Assembly: GCA_015066705.1 (NCBI GenBank)
Contig: SVNV01000008.1
Coordinates: forward strand, 19,079 to 83,078
DNA from: Ruminococcus sp.
Lineage (GTDB): Bacteria > Bacillota > Clostridia > Oscillospirales > Ruminococcaceae
Length of the DNA stretch: 64,000 nucleotides
Direction of reading: 5' to 3'
Shown here: in pieces, positions 8,359 to 16,768 of the stretch
Layout: every line of letters starts with the position of its first letter
Numbering within the stretch: the stretch's first letter is position 1
Notes under the pieces: model-generated
Told to the model about the DNA's origin: nothing
What the model saw: the letters and a program-made list of their open reading frames with translations, nothing else
Databases searched by the model: none
Program-made: the position numbers and the translations under genes

Positions 8359-8877
8359 TCATTCCTTTTTATCTGAATTTTGATTATTTTCTTGGTTTTC
8401 ACAAAGGGTTTCAAGAAAAGCCTTTAAGTATTTCACGTTTTTACTTCCCGAAAAAATCAGAATATTTCCGAGAATCACAAGTCCCAGTGTAGCAATACAG
8501 CCCACAGGGTTTTCCACAAGAAGGACAACTGTTATCATCAGCAAAAGCACTGTCCACACTGCAGAAAAAAGATAGGACACAATTCCGTGTCTGATATATC
8601 CGCCGACCTTACAGCCCTTATCTGTATCCACAACCACGCCGTTGAATCTTACTCCGCCACCGTCACGTTTAAAAGGGCGATGGTGAAAAAGCGTAAAAGC
8701 GTTTTGTCTGCGATTACCGTAATAGAGGTCTGTTGACCAGTTTTTTCTGACAATTTTATTTATCTTGAAAAGTCCTGTTTCCTGAGGGACATAGATATTA
8801 TCGGTAAGTTTTCTTAAAAAATCCTTTGAAGTCAGTGTTGAGTCAAGCTCAACTCTTTTGGGGAAAAACACAGCCAT
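8359..8877 (-). CDS. Uncharacterised membrane protein between hisS and aspS
   Basis: 172 aa, not recognised. A basic, soluble N-terminal part of about 100 residues is followed by two adjacent hydrophobic segments (about 103-123 and 126-147; YLFSAVWTVLLLMITVVLL begins the first) and a polar Gln/Asn-rich tail. AAGGA stands 7 bases before the ATG. It starts 3 bases after the preceding stop and ends 5 bases before the aspS start, so it is cotranscribed with both synthetases. The co-operonic position says nothing firm about function. Confidence 0.7.
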   Translation of the reverse strand: MAVFFPKRVELDSTLTSKDFLRKLTDNIYVPQETGLFKINKIVRKNWSTDLYYGNRRQNAFTLFHHRPFKRDGGGVRFNGVVVDTDKGCKVGGYIRHGIVSYLFSAVWTVLLLMITVVLLVENPVGCIATLGLVILGNILIFSGSKNVKYLKAFLETLCENQENNQNSDKKE

Positions 8878-8880
8878 AGC

Positions 8881-9192
8881 TTAGTCCTTATCAGGGTTAA
8901 AAACCTTATCGTTAACCTTAATCTGCCCCACTCCGGTTTCTACGTCGCAGAAAAGCCCATAAATTGTTCCGCAGTTTTTACATCTCACCTGATGGAGCAT
9001 TTTTGGTGCATAAAACATTACGTTACCCTTTTCGTCGGCGAAAATTCTGTCAAAAGGGCAGGTTGCGTAGGTGATTTCAAGGTTGCCCTCTTTTGTCATT
9101 TCGTCAAGCATACGCACGATATCGGCATAAACCGTAACATCTCTGAAATAGTTATCGCTCACAGGAATTTTTCCGCAAATTTCACAGCTCAT
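8881..9192 (-). CDS. Small Cys-pair protein, unknown function
   Basis: 103 aa, not recognised. Cysteines occur as CEIC near the N-terminus, one in CPFDRIF, and CKNC with a later C in GLFCDVETG, which suggests a zinc-binding fold; no membrane segment. A strong AAGGAG site precedes the ATG. It lies 11 bases after hisS and 3 bases before the next gene. An RNA-binding or zinc-ribbon role would be a guess. Confidence 0.7.
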   Translation of the reverse strand: MSCEICGKIPVSDNYFRDVTVYADIVRMLDEMTKEGNLEITYATCPFDRIFADEKGNVMFYAPKMLHQVRCKNCGTIYGLFCDVETGVGQIKVNDKVFNPDKD

Positions 9193-9203
9193 ATCGTATC
9201 TCC

Positions 9204-10538
9204 TTAAACATTATCATTCATAGCTTCAACAAAAGCCTTGAAATTTTCGTCCTCGCCCATAAGAATATCGTAATACACAGCCCCGAAGCTTTCAAGCAGG
9301 TTTTCGTCAAGAGTAACGTCAATCTGGTCGCCTGTCTGCATATTCTTAAGTTTAGCTGAGTTGGTTTCGATTTCATTGTCGCCGATAACTATAACAAATC
9401 TTGCACCGATTTTGTCAGCGTACTTCATCTGTGGCTTGAGTCCTCTGCCAACAACGTCATATTCAACCTTAAAGCCTTCTTCTCTCATAAGAGTTGCAAG
9501 CTGTACTGCTTTTTTCTGAGCATTATCGCCCATTGACGCAAAATAAAGGTCGCATTTTCTTTCTTCCATAAACTCACAGCCCTGTTTTTCCATTGTGAGA
9601 ATAAGTCTTTCAAGTCCCATTCCAAAGCCAAGTGCAGGTGTCTTAGGGCCGCCGAGGGTTTCGATAAGTCCGTCGTAGCGTCCGCCGCCACAAACAGTAC
9701 CCTGTGCACCGATATCGGTTGTGATAAATTCAAAAACAGTTCTTGTATAATAGTCAAGACCTCTTACGATTTTAGGGTTGATTTTGAATTCAATTCCCAT
9801 AAGTGTGAGGTTTTCCTGAAGCTTTTCAAAGTGGTCTTTACAGTCATCACAAAGAAAATCAAGGATAACCGGTGCGTTTTCAGCGATACCTGAACAAATA
9901 GGTGACTTACAGTCTAAAATTCTCATAGGGTTTCTGTCAAGTCTGTCGTTGCAGGTTTCACAAAGCTCGTCCTTTTTGCTTTCAAAGTATTCCTTCAGCG
10001 CCTTGTGGTAGTTGGCTCTGCACTCAGGGCAACCGATAGAATTGATATTGAGCTGGATATTTTTAAGGCCTACTCTATCGATAACGCTCTTTGCAAGTGC
10101 AATAACGTCAGCGTCTGCGCTTGGGTTTGCCGAGCCGACCATTTCACAGCCAAACTGGTGGAATTCTCTCAGTCTGCCTGCCTGTGGCTTTTCGTGACGG
10201 AAGCAGGAAAGAATATAGTATGCTCTCTGCGGGAATCCCTCGTTTAAAATTCCGTTTTCAAGCATAGCTCTGATTGTGCCTGCTGTACCTTCAGGACGGA
10301 GAGTAAAGGTTGAGTCGCCTGTTGCAGAAACTGTATACATTTCCTTCTGAACAACGTCGGTTGTATCGCCCACTGAACGGACAAAAAGTCCTGTTTCCTC
10401 AAAGGTAGGGATTCTGATTTCACGAAAACCGAACTGTTCAGCAGTATCAGCAACAATGCTTTCGACGGTGTGCCACTTATAGCTTTCCGACGGAACAACG
10501 TCCTGAGTACCCTTTGGTTTCTGAATATAGTTTGCCAT
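9204..10538 (-). CDS. hisS: Histidyl-tRNA synthetase
   Basis: 444 aa class II synthetase. Motifs: PKGTQDVVPSE at the N-terminus, LRPEGTAGTIRA (motif-1/2 region), RHEKPQAGRLREFHQF (motif 2), the HisRS signature region GLDYYTRTVFEF, GGRYDGL and GFGMGLERL (motif 3), then a C-terminal anticodon-binding domain. It charges tRNA-His. I choose the ATG of MANYIQ (AGGA 11 bases upstream); the ATG nine bases earlier lies almost on the ribosome site. First gene of the operon that ends with aspS. No T-box leader is recognisable upstream. Confidence 0.96.
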   Translation of the reverse strand: MANYIQKPKGTQDVVPSESYKWHTVESIVADTAEQFGFREIRIPTFEETGLFVRSVGDTTDVVQKEMYTVSATGDSTFTLRPEGTAGTIRAMLENGILNEGFPQRAYYILSCFRHEKPQAGRLREFHQFGCEMVGSANPSADADVIALAKSVIDRVGLKNIQLNINSIGCPECRANYHKALKEYFESKKDELCETCNDRLDRNPMRILDCKSPICSGIAENAPVILDFLCDDCKDHFEKLQENLTLMGIEFKINPKIVRGLDYYTRTVFEFITTDIGAQGTVCGGGRYDGLIETLGGPKTPALGFGMGLERLILTMEKQGCEFMEERKCDLYFASMGDNAQKKAVQLATLMREEGFKVEYDVVGRGLKPQMKYADKIGARFVIVIGDNEIETNSAKLKNMQTGDQIDVTLDENLLESFGAVYYDILMGEDENFKAFVEAMNDNV

Positions 10539-10665
10539 ATTTATCATTATCCTTTCGGTTAGTTTTCAAAAAACACTTAATCACCGTATATTATACTACA
10601 AAACCCCCTGAAGGTCAAGGATTTTCGCAATCTTTTACTATATTTTAACGGGCATTTGCGACAGC

Positions 10666-10694
10666 TTGACAGTGGTTGAAACTAATGGTAAAAT
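10666..10694 (+). promoter_or_regulatory. Promoter of bioY
   Basis: TTGACA (10666-10671), 17-bp spacer, TAAAAT (10689-10694). The -10 box ends exactly where the 77-bp cloverleaf-like palindrome begins, so the transcript (start near 10701) begins inside its outer stem. Confidence 0.8.
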
Positions 10695-10770
10695 TGCATT
10701 GAACGGGTGCTTCGCACCAAGCCGGACTAAAGTCCGACGTTTTGCCCTCAGGCAAACCCGTTCAATGCAA
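10694..10770 (+). repeat. Cloverleaf-like palindromic element in the bioY leader
   Basis: An outer perfect 15-bp inverted repeat (TTGCATTGAACGGGT, 10694-10708, against 10756-10770) encloses three hairpins: GGTGC-TTC-GCACC (10706-10718), CGGACT-AA-AGTCCG (10723-10736) and TTTGCC-CTCA-GGCAAA (10741-10756). It could be an intergenic palindromic repeat or a structured 5' leader. No known biotin riboswitch or BirA operator pattern is seen in it. Confidence 0.75.
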
Positions 10771-10790
10771 CAAACTAGAGAGGTGAAACC

Positions 10791-11324
10791 GTGGCAAAAT
10801 CAAGGACTGTGAAAATTACATATTGCGGACTTTTTACTGCGGTGCTTGCGGTTTGTGCGTGGATTAGTATTCCGTCGGCTGTGCCTTTTACACTTCAGAC
10901 CTTCGGGATTTTTATGGCGTATTTCACGCTGGGTAATAAATACGGACTCGCTACCTATACGGCATATCTTCTGCTTGGAATAATGGGTGTGCCTGTTTTT
11001 TCGGGTTTCAGAGGCGGAGTAGCAGTAGTCTTTTCACAGACGGGAGGCTTTCTTGCAGGCTTTTTGCTTGGAGGAATTGTAGTGACTGTTGTTGAACTGC
11101 TGATACCTGAACTCAAGAACAAAAAGCTTGTGTCAGGAATAACCCTTTTGCTTGTGGGATATACAACAGCGGTTTTGTGGTATGGAGTTTTTTATACAAA
11201 AGGACAAAGTTTCAGTGAAATTATACATATCTGCGTAACGCCTTTTGTGATATTTGACCTGATTAAGCTTTTTGTGGCGATTTCTGTATCAAAAAGGGTT
11301 AAACTCATTGACTTGAAGGATTAA
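10791..11324 (+). CDS. bioY: Biotin transporter substrate-binding component BioY
   Basis: 177 aa, very hydrophobic with about six membrane segments, including the BioY signature region GVPVFSGFRGG followed by TGGFLAGFLLGG. As the S component of an ECF transporter it binds biotin and works with a shared EcfAA'T module (not in the window), though some BioY act alone. It starts at GTG with GAGAGGTG about 6 bases upstream; the first visible ATG lies much further in. Biotin is the cofactor of AccB at 56.1 kb, so import links to the fatty-acid operon. Single-gene unit behind a structured leader. Confidence 0.92.
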   Translation: MAKSRTVKITYCGLFTAVLAVCAWISIPSAVPFTLQTFGIFMAYFTLGNKYGLATYTAYLLLGIMGVPVFSGFRGGVAVVFSQTGGFLAGFLLGGIVVTVVELLIPELKNKKLVSGITLLLVGYTTAVLWYGVFYTKGQSFSEIIHICVTPFVIFDLIKLFVAISVSKRVKLIDLKD

Positions 11325-11374
11325 AATAATGTATAATTAGCGTAAGAAAATGAATTGAGGAGGTGTGACGGAAA

Positions 11375-13054
11375 TTGGTTCTTGTAATTGATTTTATTGC
11401 ATTTTTGCTTTCTTTGATAATGATGGCAAGCGTGTTTATCCGATATAAAAAGCTTGACACGGTGTTTTTGCTGTTTCTGTTGTCAATTACTATGAACTGC
11501 ATCGGCAGATATATGACTACCGTTTCGCAAAACCTTGAGACTGCCATATTGTCTAATAAAATAATGTATGTCAGTGCCTGCTATGCACCTGTTATGTTAG
11601 TGTGGGTGCTTTTTAAGCTGAGCAATATGCGTTTTCCGAAAATCCTTGCAACCATTATGACCGTATATTCTTCCGTCGTGCTTTTCTTTGTGTTTACAAA
11701 CGACTACACAAAGCTTTATTACAAAGAGGTAAAGCTTGTCAGGGCAAACGGATATAACTATCTTAGCAAGGTTTATGGACCACTGCACGCACTTTACCTG
11801 GGAGTAATGGTTTTTTACGTAGTTTTTATTTTGTTTTTTCTGGTGGGCATTTTTCTGAAACGCCGAAAGATTTCTCAGAAAACCGTCCTCGGAATGAGCC
11901 TTGTAGGACTTGAAGTAATCGTTCTTTATGTCGTTGAAAAAGTTTTTGACTTAAAAACCAGCGTTATTTCAATAGGTTATCTTGTAGCGATGGTTTACAT
12001 AATCAGATACTTTGACAGAATCAATATGTATGATATGTCTGCAAACATAATCAATTCCATTGAAGAGCGAGGGGAATACGGATATATTGTTTTTGACAAC
12101 AAAATGCGATATGTCAGTGCAAACGGTTATATCAAGGAGATTTTTCCGGAAATCAATCAGTGGAAGGTTGACCATTCTGTAACTCCTTCAGAAAGCAAGC
12201 TTTATAATGAAATTGTCGAGTACTTTTTACAAATGGAGTGGAAGAACAACAGCCAGAATAAAGTTGTTGAAGCAGACGACAGGTTTTACGAGGTGTCAAT
12301 AAGAACTCTTTCTCACGGAAGAAAGAAAACGGGATACCTTATCGAGCTTATGGACAGAACAGTAGAGCAGAGCTACTACAAAAAGATTGAAAACTATAAC
12401 GAAGCTCTTCAGCAGGAGGTTGAAGAACAGACTAAAAACATTCTTCACATCAAGGACATGATGGTGCTCGGTATGGCGGATATGGTCGAAAGCCGTGACA
12501 ACAACACCGGCGGTCACATCAAGCGTACAAGTGCAATTGTAGATGTTTTTTCAAAAAGGCTTGCGGACTATTGCGACGAGCTTGAAATTGACGGAAGCTT
12601 TCTTAAGCTGGTTGCAAAAGCTGCGCCGATGCACGATTTGGGCAAGATTGCCATTGATGACGATATTCTGAGAAAACCGGGTAAGTTTACTGAGGAAGAG
12701 TACAACGAGATGAAACGCCACACCACAGAGGGCGCGAGAATAGTGTCAAGCATTCTTGAAGGCGTCGAGGACGATGAGTTTGTAGAGATTGCAAAAAATG
12801 TTGCGCTTTATCATCACGAAAAATACAACGGAAAGGGTTATCCGACGGGAGTTTCGGGGGAACAAATTCCGATTGAAGCGAGAATAATGGCACTTGCAGA
12901 TGTTTTTGATGCGCTGGTAAGTGAAAGATGCTACAAAAAAGCGTTTACCTTTGACCAGGCGTTTGAAATCATCAGAAACGATTTGGGAGAGCACTTTGAC
13001 CCGCATCTGGGAAAGATTTTTATTGAGTGTAGACAAGACCTCGAAAAGATATAA
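11375..13054 (+). CDS. 7TM-PAS-HD-GYP protein, putative cyclic-di-GMP phosphodiesterase
   Basis: 559 aa. Seven hydrophobic segments fill about residues 1-215 (histidine-kinase-N-7TM-like sensor), a PAS-like region covers about 220-325, a coiled coil follows (QQEVEEQTKNILHIK), and the C-terminus is an HD-GYP domain with MHDLGKIAI and HHEKYNGKGYP; the conserved metal-binding His/Asp and the GYP triplet are intact. It should hydrolyse c-di-GMP or a related dinucleotide at the membrane in response to an unknown signal. Start is TTG, 11 bases after AGGAGG; in-frame GTG in the ribosome site is followed at once by a stop. Its TAA touches the repeat element at 13054. Confidence 0.88.
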   Translation: MVLVIDFIAFLLSLIMMASVFIRYKKLDTVFLLFLLSITMNCIGRYMTTVSQNLETAILSNKIMYVSACYAPVMLVWVLFKLSNMRFPKILATIMTVYSSVVLFFVFTNDYTKLYYKEVKLVRANGYNYLSKVYGPLHALYLGVMVFYVVFILFFLVGIFLKRRKISQKTVLGMSLVGLEVIVLYVVEKVFDLKTSVISIGYLVAMVYIIRYFDRINMYDMSANIINSIEERGEYGYIVFDNKMRYVSANGYIKEIFPEINQWKVDHSVTPSESKLYNEIVEYFLQMEWKNNSQNKVVEADDRFYEVSIRTLSHGRKKTGYLIELMDRTVEQSYYKKIENYNEALQQEVEEQTKNILHIKDMMVLGMADMVESRDNNTGGHIKRTSAIVDVFSKRLADYCDELEIDGSFLKLVAKAAPMHDLGKIAIDDDILRKPGKFTEEEYNEMKRHTTEGARIVSSILEGVEDDEFVEIAKNVALYHHEKYNGKGYPTGVSGEQIPIEARIMALADVFDALVSERCYKKAFTFDQAFEIIRNDLGEHFDPHLGKIFIECRQDLEKI

Positions 13055-13322
13055 AAACCTCTCCACTTTTAGGGTAGTGCTCTTATAAAATATTGTACGT
13101 ATTATTGTGGCATAACCCTTTTAAAAAAGGGTTATGCCACAAACTACTTTTCTAAAACTTTCAATTTAAAATCCCGTATAGGACATCTTGTCCTATACGG
13201 GATTTTATACAAAAAGTCTTTGGAAGGGTGCTCGAGGGGATAACCTTTCTTCGAAAAGGTTTCCCACGATAAATGCATATAATACTTTTATAAGAGCATT
13301 ACCTTGAAGGCAAAGAGGTTTT
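13054..13322. repeat. Intergenic structured element, copy 1 (269 bp)
   Basis: Imperfect inverted ends (AAAACCTCT at 13054-13062 and its complement at 13314-13322, continuing to a shared TGCTCTTATAAAA block) enclose three hairpins: 13116-13140 (GTGGCATAACCCTTTT and mirror), about 13168-13207 (ATCCCGTATAGGAC and mirror) and about 13241-13263 (AACCTTT / AAAGGTT). The outer ends touch the stop codons of the two convergent genes. Linkers are shared with copy 2 at 37806-38067 (CTAAAACTT, AAAGTCTTTGGA, AACCTTTCTTC, CGATAAAT, CATATAATA), while the stems have different sequence but still pair. It may serve as a two-way terminator. Confidence 0.8.
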
Positions 13323-14218
13323 CAGTGGTGGTGATGGTGGTGATGATGTCCGCCTGAGGATTTGTGCTCTACGTGGCAATGCTCCTCGTGGCATTTTGCG
13401 TCTTTGGTTTCAAGCTCCAAAGTGGCGTGAGAAATTCCGTGCTCAGAAAGCTCCTCCCGGATACTTTTTTTCACCTTGTCGGCGTCATCATCGGTAACAA
13501 TATGCATAGTTGCGTAATTTGTCTGACCGTCCATACTCCAGATGTGAATGTGATGAACATCGATAACGCCGTCAATTTCGGAAATGTGCTCCTTGATTTC
13601 TTCGACGGAAATCCCTTCAGGAGTCTTTTCCAGGAACAAATCAAGAACGTCCTTGAGGTTTTTAAGGGAATTCACAAGAATAAATGCCGCAACGCCTATT
13701 GACATAATGGAATCCAGTATGGAAACATCGGTAAACCGCATTACAACAGCACCGATTAAAACTACTGCCCAGCCGAGGACGTCCTCCAGCATATGAAGGT
13801 TTACGGCCTTCTGATTCATCGAGTCGCCCTCACGGGTAATGTATGCCGCCAGGAAATTCAGCACGACTCCTACAACTGCAAAAACAATCATACCATTGTA
13901 ATTGATTTCAACGGGGTTGAATATACGGCGAAAGGCGTTGTAAATCACCATCACAGAGCCAAAAAGCAGAATCACCGTTGTAATGACGCTTCCCAGAACA
14001 GAGTAGCGTGCGTAACCATAGGTATAGGTTTCGTCAGGTTGTTTTTTGCTCTTTTTCTCGAGAAAATAGGAAATACCAATGCTTGCGGCATCACCTACAT
14101 CGTGCACTGCATCGGAAACAATAGCAACACTTCCCGTGATAATTCCTCCGAAAAATTCAAACACGGAAAAGGAAAGATTAAGTATAAATGCAATCAGGAT
14201 ATTCTTTTCTGTTTTCAT
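13322..14218 (-). CDS. Cation diffusion facilitator (zinc-type)
   Basis: 298 aa CDF transporter: six membrane segments, metal-site A residues in SDAVHDVGDAASIG (HxxxD) and site B in HMLEDVLGWA (HxxxD), and a cytoplasmic C-terminal ferredoxin-like domain with HHIHIWSMDG. The tail is His-rich, ending in eight consecutive His residues, plus CHEEHCHVEH, probably a metal-sensing or buffering tail. The double HxxxD pattern fits Zn/Cd export (CzcD-like) by proton antiport. Single-gene unit, convergent with the HD-GYP gene. No metal-responsive operator was recognised upstream. Confidence 0.92.
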   Translation of the reverse strand: MKTEKNILIAFILNLSFSVFEFFGGIITGSVAIVSDAVHDVGDAASIGISYFLEKKSKKQPDETYTYGYARYSVLGSVITTVILLFGSVMVIYNAFRRIFNPVEINYNGMIVFAVVGVVLNFLAAYITREGDSMNQKAVNLHMLEDVLGWAVVLIGAVVMRFTDVSILDSIMSIGVAAFILVNSLKNLKDVLDLFLEKTPEGISVEEIKEHISEIDGVIDVHHIHIWSMDGQTNYATMHIVTDDDADKVKKSIREELSEHGISHATLELETKDAKCHEEHCHVEHKSSGGHHHHHHHH

Positions 14219-14295
14219 AAGTCCTCCCGAATATAATCTGAAATTTATCTATAAGCCGATTATATCACATATATATGGATTTTTCAATAAAGAAA

Positions 14296-14329
14296 AAACC
14301 CTGACCTGTCATTTGACAAATCAGGGTTT
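14296..14329 (-). terminator. Terminator of the tRNA operon
   Basis: Nine-base stem AAACCCTGA / TCAGGGTTT with a second short TGTCA/TGACA pairing inside the loop; the minus strand runs into TTTTTTCTTT. It lies 2 bases past the tRNA-Gly CCA. Confidence 0.85.
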
Positions 14330-14330
14330 G

Positions 14331-14406
14331 TGGAGCGGATTACGAGGCTCGAACTCGCTACCTCCACCTTGGCAAGGTGGCGCTCTACCAGATGAGCTAA
14401 ATCCGC
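14331..14406 (-). tRNA. tRNA-Gly (GCC)
   Basis: Cloverleaf on the minus strand, 76 nt, acceptor GCGGATT/AATCCGC, anticodon loop CTTGCCA (anticodon GCC), T loop GTTCGAGCC, encoded CCA. Last tRNA of the operon. Confidence 0.97.
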
Positions 14407-14409
14407 ATT

Positions 14410-14431
14410 ATACAGAACGTAATGTTCTGTA

Positions 14432-14432
<1 letters not shown>
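14410..14432 (-). other. Inter-tRNA hairpin (Phe-Gly spacer)
   Basis: Perfect nine-base stem ATACAGAAC / GTTCTGTAT with five-base loop fills the spacer between tRNA-Phe and tRNA-Gly. No T tail, so probably an RNA-processing feature and not a terminator. Confidence 0.6.
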
Positions 14433-14507
<75 letters not shown>

Positions 14508-14510
14508 AAA

Positions 14511-14587
14511 TGGCGACCTGGATGGGACTCGAACCCACGACCTCTAGCGTGACAGGCTAGCGTTCTAACCAGCTGAACTACCAGGCC
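14511..14587 (-). tRNA. tRNA-Asp (GTC)
   Basis: 77 nt on the minus strand; acceptor GGCCTGG/CCAGGTC, anticodon loop CTGTCAC (anticodon GTC), encoded CCA. Substrate of the AspRS at 6.6-8.4 kb. Confidence 0.97.
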
Positions 14588-14615
14588 ATTATTTTCTAAT
14601 GACTTAGAAAATAAT
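14588..14615 (-). other. Inter-tRNA hairpin (Val-Asp spacer)
   Basis: Perfect 12-bp stem ATTATTTTCTAA / TTAGAAAATAAT with a four-base loop, filling the whole spacer and including the last base of the tRNA-Val CCA. Likely a processing signal. Confidence 0.6.
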
Positions 14616-14690
14616 GGTGGGAACAATAGGGCTCGAACCTATGACCCTCTGCTTGTAAGGCAGATGCTCTCCCAGCTGAGCTATGCTCCC
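14615..14690 (-). tRNA. tRNA-Val (TAC)
   Basis: 76 nt on the minus strand; acceptor GGGAGCA/TGTTCCC, anticodon loop CTTACAA (anticodon TAC), encoded CCA. First tRNA of the operon, starting about 7 bases after the predicted transcription start. Confidence 0.97.
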
Positions 14691-14703
14691 ACGCGACTTA
14701 ATT

Positions 14704-14732
14704 ATTATACAACAAAATCAAAGGTGTGTCAA
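14704..14732 (-). promoter_or_regulatory. Consensus promoter of the tRNA operon
   Basis: Minus strand TTGACA (14732-14727), 17-bp spacer, TATAAT (14709-14704), both perfect consensus. A G/C-containing discriminator (GTCGCG) follows before the tRNA, as in stringently controlled stable-RNA promoters. Confidence 0.92.
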
Positions 14733-14821
14733 TAGGGGTACAGCGAAAAAATTATCTTTCGTTACTTTTTCACAAAAAGAAATTTCATCTCTCGGACAAG
14801 CTATAAGAAATGCACAAAATA

Positions 14822-15502
14822 TTACAAACAAACCCTTACTTCTTCTCTTAAAGCCATACTTTCCGGTGTTACATCACAGTCAAAGCAGAGGACTTTTACG
14901 CCGTTTTTCTGAGCTTTTTCAAGAGCTTCGCCAAACTCCTTATGAGTTTTATAATTGGGCTCAAAGTGTGACACGTCTTTCATCTGCACCACAAAAATAA
15001 CGTACGCTTCAAAGCCGGATTTTACGGCGTTTTCAAGCTCAGACAGGTGCTTTATACCACGCTCAGTCGGTGCGTCAGGAAATCTCACAACGCCCTTTTC
15101 TTCAAGTGTAACACCCTTCACTTCGGCGAAAAATTCCTTTCCGCCGTGTTTGCCGTAGAAATCAAAACGTGAATTTCCGAAGGTATATTCCGATTTAAGA
15201 AATTCAAGGTCGGAAAAGAGTTTTCCTTCACGTATAAATTCTCCCACAGCCACATTAGGCGCAAAGCTATCCATATTTATCAGTCTGTCGTTTTTTATTA
15301 CAGAAATCAAATCATAGGCAGTTTTTCTGTTTGGATTTTTTGATTTTTCAAGAAAAACAGTTGCATTTTCGGTCAGAAGTTCACGGCAGCGTCCTGTATT
15401 TTTAACGTGGACGGTTTCCTCCTTACCATCAATCATAACCTTTGCAATAAATCTGTTGGGACGGCTTAAAAACCGTCCCTTTACTATATTTTCGTATTTC
15501 AT
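14822..15502 (-). CDS. sfsA: SfsA family protein
   Basis: 226 aa, full length for SfsA: N-terminal OB-like part (RFLSRPNRFIAKV, HVKNTGRC) and a nuclease-like fold with GNSRFDFYG and EVKGVTL, then HLSEL and CDVTPESM at the end. Originally named for sugar fermentation stimulation in E. coli; the fold points to nucleic-acid binding or cleavage, and the exact role is unsettled. I start at the ATG of MKYENIV, one base after the stop of the lipoprotein gene; there is no clear ribosome site, so translational coupling is likely. Cotranscribed with the upstream DUF3048 lipoprotein. Confidence 0.9.
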   Translation of the reverse strand: MKYENIVKGRFLSRPNRFIAKVMIDGKEETVHVKNTGRCRELLTENATVFLEKSKNPNRKTAYDLISVIKNDRLINMDSFAPNVAVGEFIREGKLFSDLEFLKSEYTFGNSRFDFYGKHGGKEFFAEVKGVTLEEKGVVRFPDAPTERGIKHLSELENAVKSGFEAYVIFVVQMKDVSHFEPNYKTHKEFGEALEKAQKNGVKVLCFDCDVTPESMALREEVRVCL

Positions 15503-15503
15503 A

Positions 15504-16628
15504 CTATTTGTAAGTGAGCTTGTTTTTTGGAGCAAAGCCGATATAGGTCTTGCCCGGATTCACTTCAAGCTCGTTTCCTTTTTCGTCTGTAAATACAATC
15601 GGAGAAGTATCAGAAGCACGGCTCCACTTTATCGGAAGAATATTTCCCATTGAGATATAGTATCCCTTTCCGCCGTTGAGGTCAACGCTTATGAGGTTGT
15701 TTTTGGTATTGATAATCTGCGTCGTGGTTTCGAGATAAAAAACGTTTGTATATTCAAGCTGTTTTTTAGCCTTTGAATCCATATGGGCCTCGCCGTTATG
15801 GGATTTCAGATATGTACCGTTCTTTGCATTATATTTGAAGGTACTGTAATAGCTATAAGAAAATGAAATCTTGGCTTCTGTACATTTTGTCTGTGAAATC
15901 GCCGACTTTTTCTTTTTGAAATTAAAAGCAGGCTTGTTGTATTCGTCATTGAGGCTCGTACGTTTTCCGCTATTCTTGAGAAGCTTAGGGATTTTATCAC
16001 CATCGAGGTAAATCGTATGCTCTCTTGAATACTTGCCCTGTCTGTTTTTGTCAACAGGGAAATACTGTGACCAATAGCCACCGTCAAAATGGTCGGTATT
16101 CAGCTTATCAAGTGTATCGGCAGCTACAGTTTTATCAAGCCCATAATGGAAATAGATTGCGTCGTGGCCCATTGCAAGCATAGGGTAGTAGTAGCGACAG
16201 CTTCTTATTGAGCAGACGTCAGGCACCTTGGTATAGTCGCTGTAAACGGCCATAAGACGTGTAATTCCGCCCTCTACGAGGCATTCGTACATAATATCTG
16301 CGTTATAAGTTCCGTACTGAGGAAGTGCGTTTACTATATTGTTCACCATTACAGCCACAGGACGTTTACCTACAGCTTCTTTTGAAAGAGTCATTTCACC
16401 AGTAAGGTTATTATATTGACCCACAGGGACAGGTGCGGGAGTTGTAGCAACCGTCGTAGTGGAAGGCGGTGCAGTTGTGGTTATTGTGGTTGTTCCTGTA
16501 ATAATTTCAGCAAGAACGCCGGCGGTTGTTGTTTTTGATGTGATTTTTTCTAAAGGCTTCTCCTTACCGCAGGCTGTCCCGAAAACAGTCAAAAGGCAAA
16601 GAGCGTAGCAAAGTATTTTTCGTTTCAT
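15504..16628 (-). CDS. DUF3048 (YerB-like) lipoprotein with Thr-rich linker
   Basis: 374 aa. N-terminal lipoprotein signal with the lipobox Cys at about residue 20 (LTVFGTAC), a Thr-rich low-complexity stretch (about 30-68), then a DUF3048 N-domain (NLTGEMTLSKEAVGKRPVAV, RPVAVMVNN, PQYGTYNADI, YECLVEGGITRLMAVY, IRSCRYYY) and the C-domain ending YIGFAPKN. YerB-type proteins are surface lipoproteins of unknown biochemical role in Bacillota. The Thr linker resembles those of the two CAP proteins in the window. First gene of a two-gene unit with sfsA. Confidence 0.88.
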   Translation of the reverse strand: MKRKILCYALCLLTVFGTACGKEKPLEKITSKTTTAGVLAEIITGTTTITTTAPPSTTTVATTPAPVPVGQYNNLTGEMTLSKEAVGKRPVAVMVNNIVNALPQYGTYNADIMYECLVEGGITRLMAVYSDYTKVPDVCSIRSCRYYYPMLAMGHDAIYFHYGLDKTVAADTLDKLNTDHFDGGYWSQYFPVDKNRQGKYSREHTIYLDGDKIPKLLKNSGKRTSLNDEYNKPAFNFKKKKSAISQTKCTEAKISFSYSYYSTFKYNAKNGTYLKSHNGEAHMDSKAKKQLEYTNVFYLETTTQIINTKNNLISVDLNGGKGYYISMGNILPIKWSRASDTSPIVFTDEKGNELEVNPGKTYIGFAPKNKLTYK

Positions 16629-16768
16629 TATTGAGACCTCTTTTTGTGATTGAATATAAATAAATTATACCACATTTCGGCAAATTTTGCAACACGGAAT
16701 AATCTGGTAGATATTGAAGAATATAGTAAAACAAAAACGTCACAAAACAATACAGGCAACAAACAAAA

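Noticed and set aside
10672..10790. BirA operator or known riboswitch before bioY
   Set aside because: No TTGTAAACC-type inverted repeat and no match to a known riboswitch core; only the cloverleaf palindrome is seen.
14683..15000. Plus-strand frame of about 105 codons upstream of and over sfsA
   Set aside because: Antisense to sfsA and to the tRNA promoter; no ribosome site or recognisable family.
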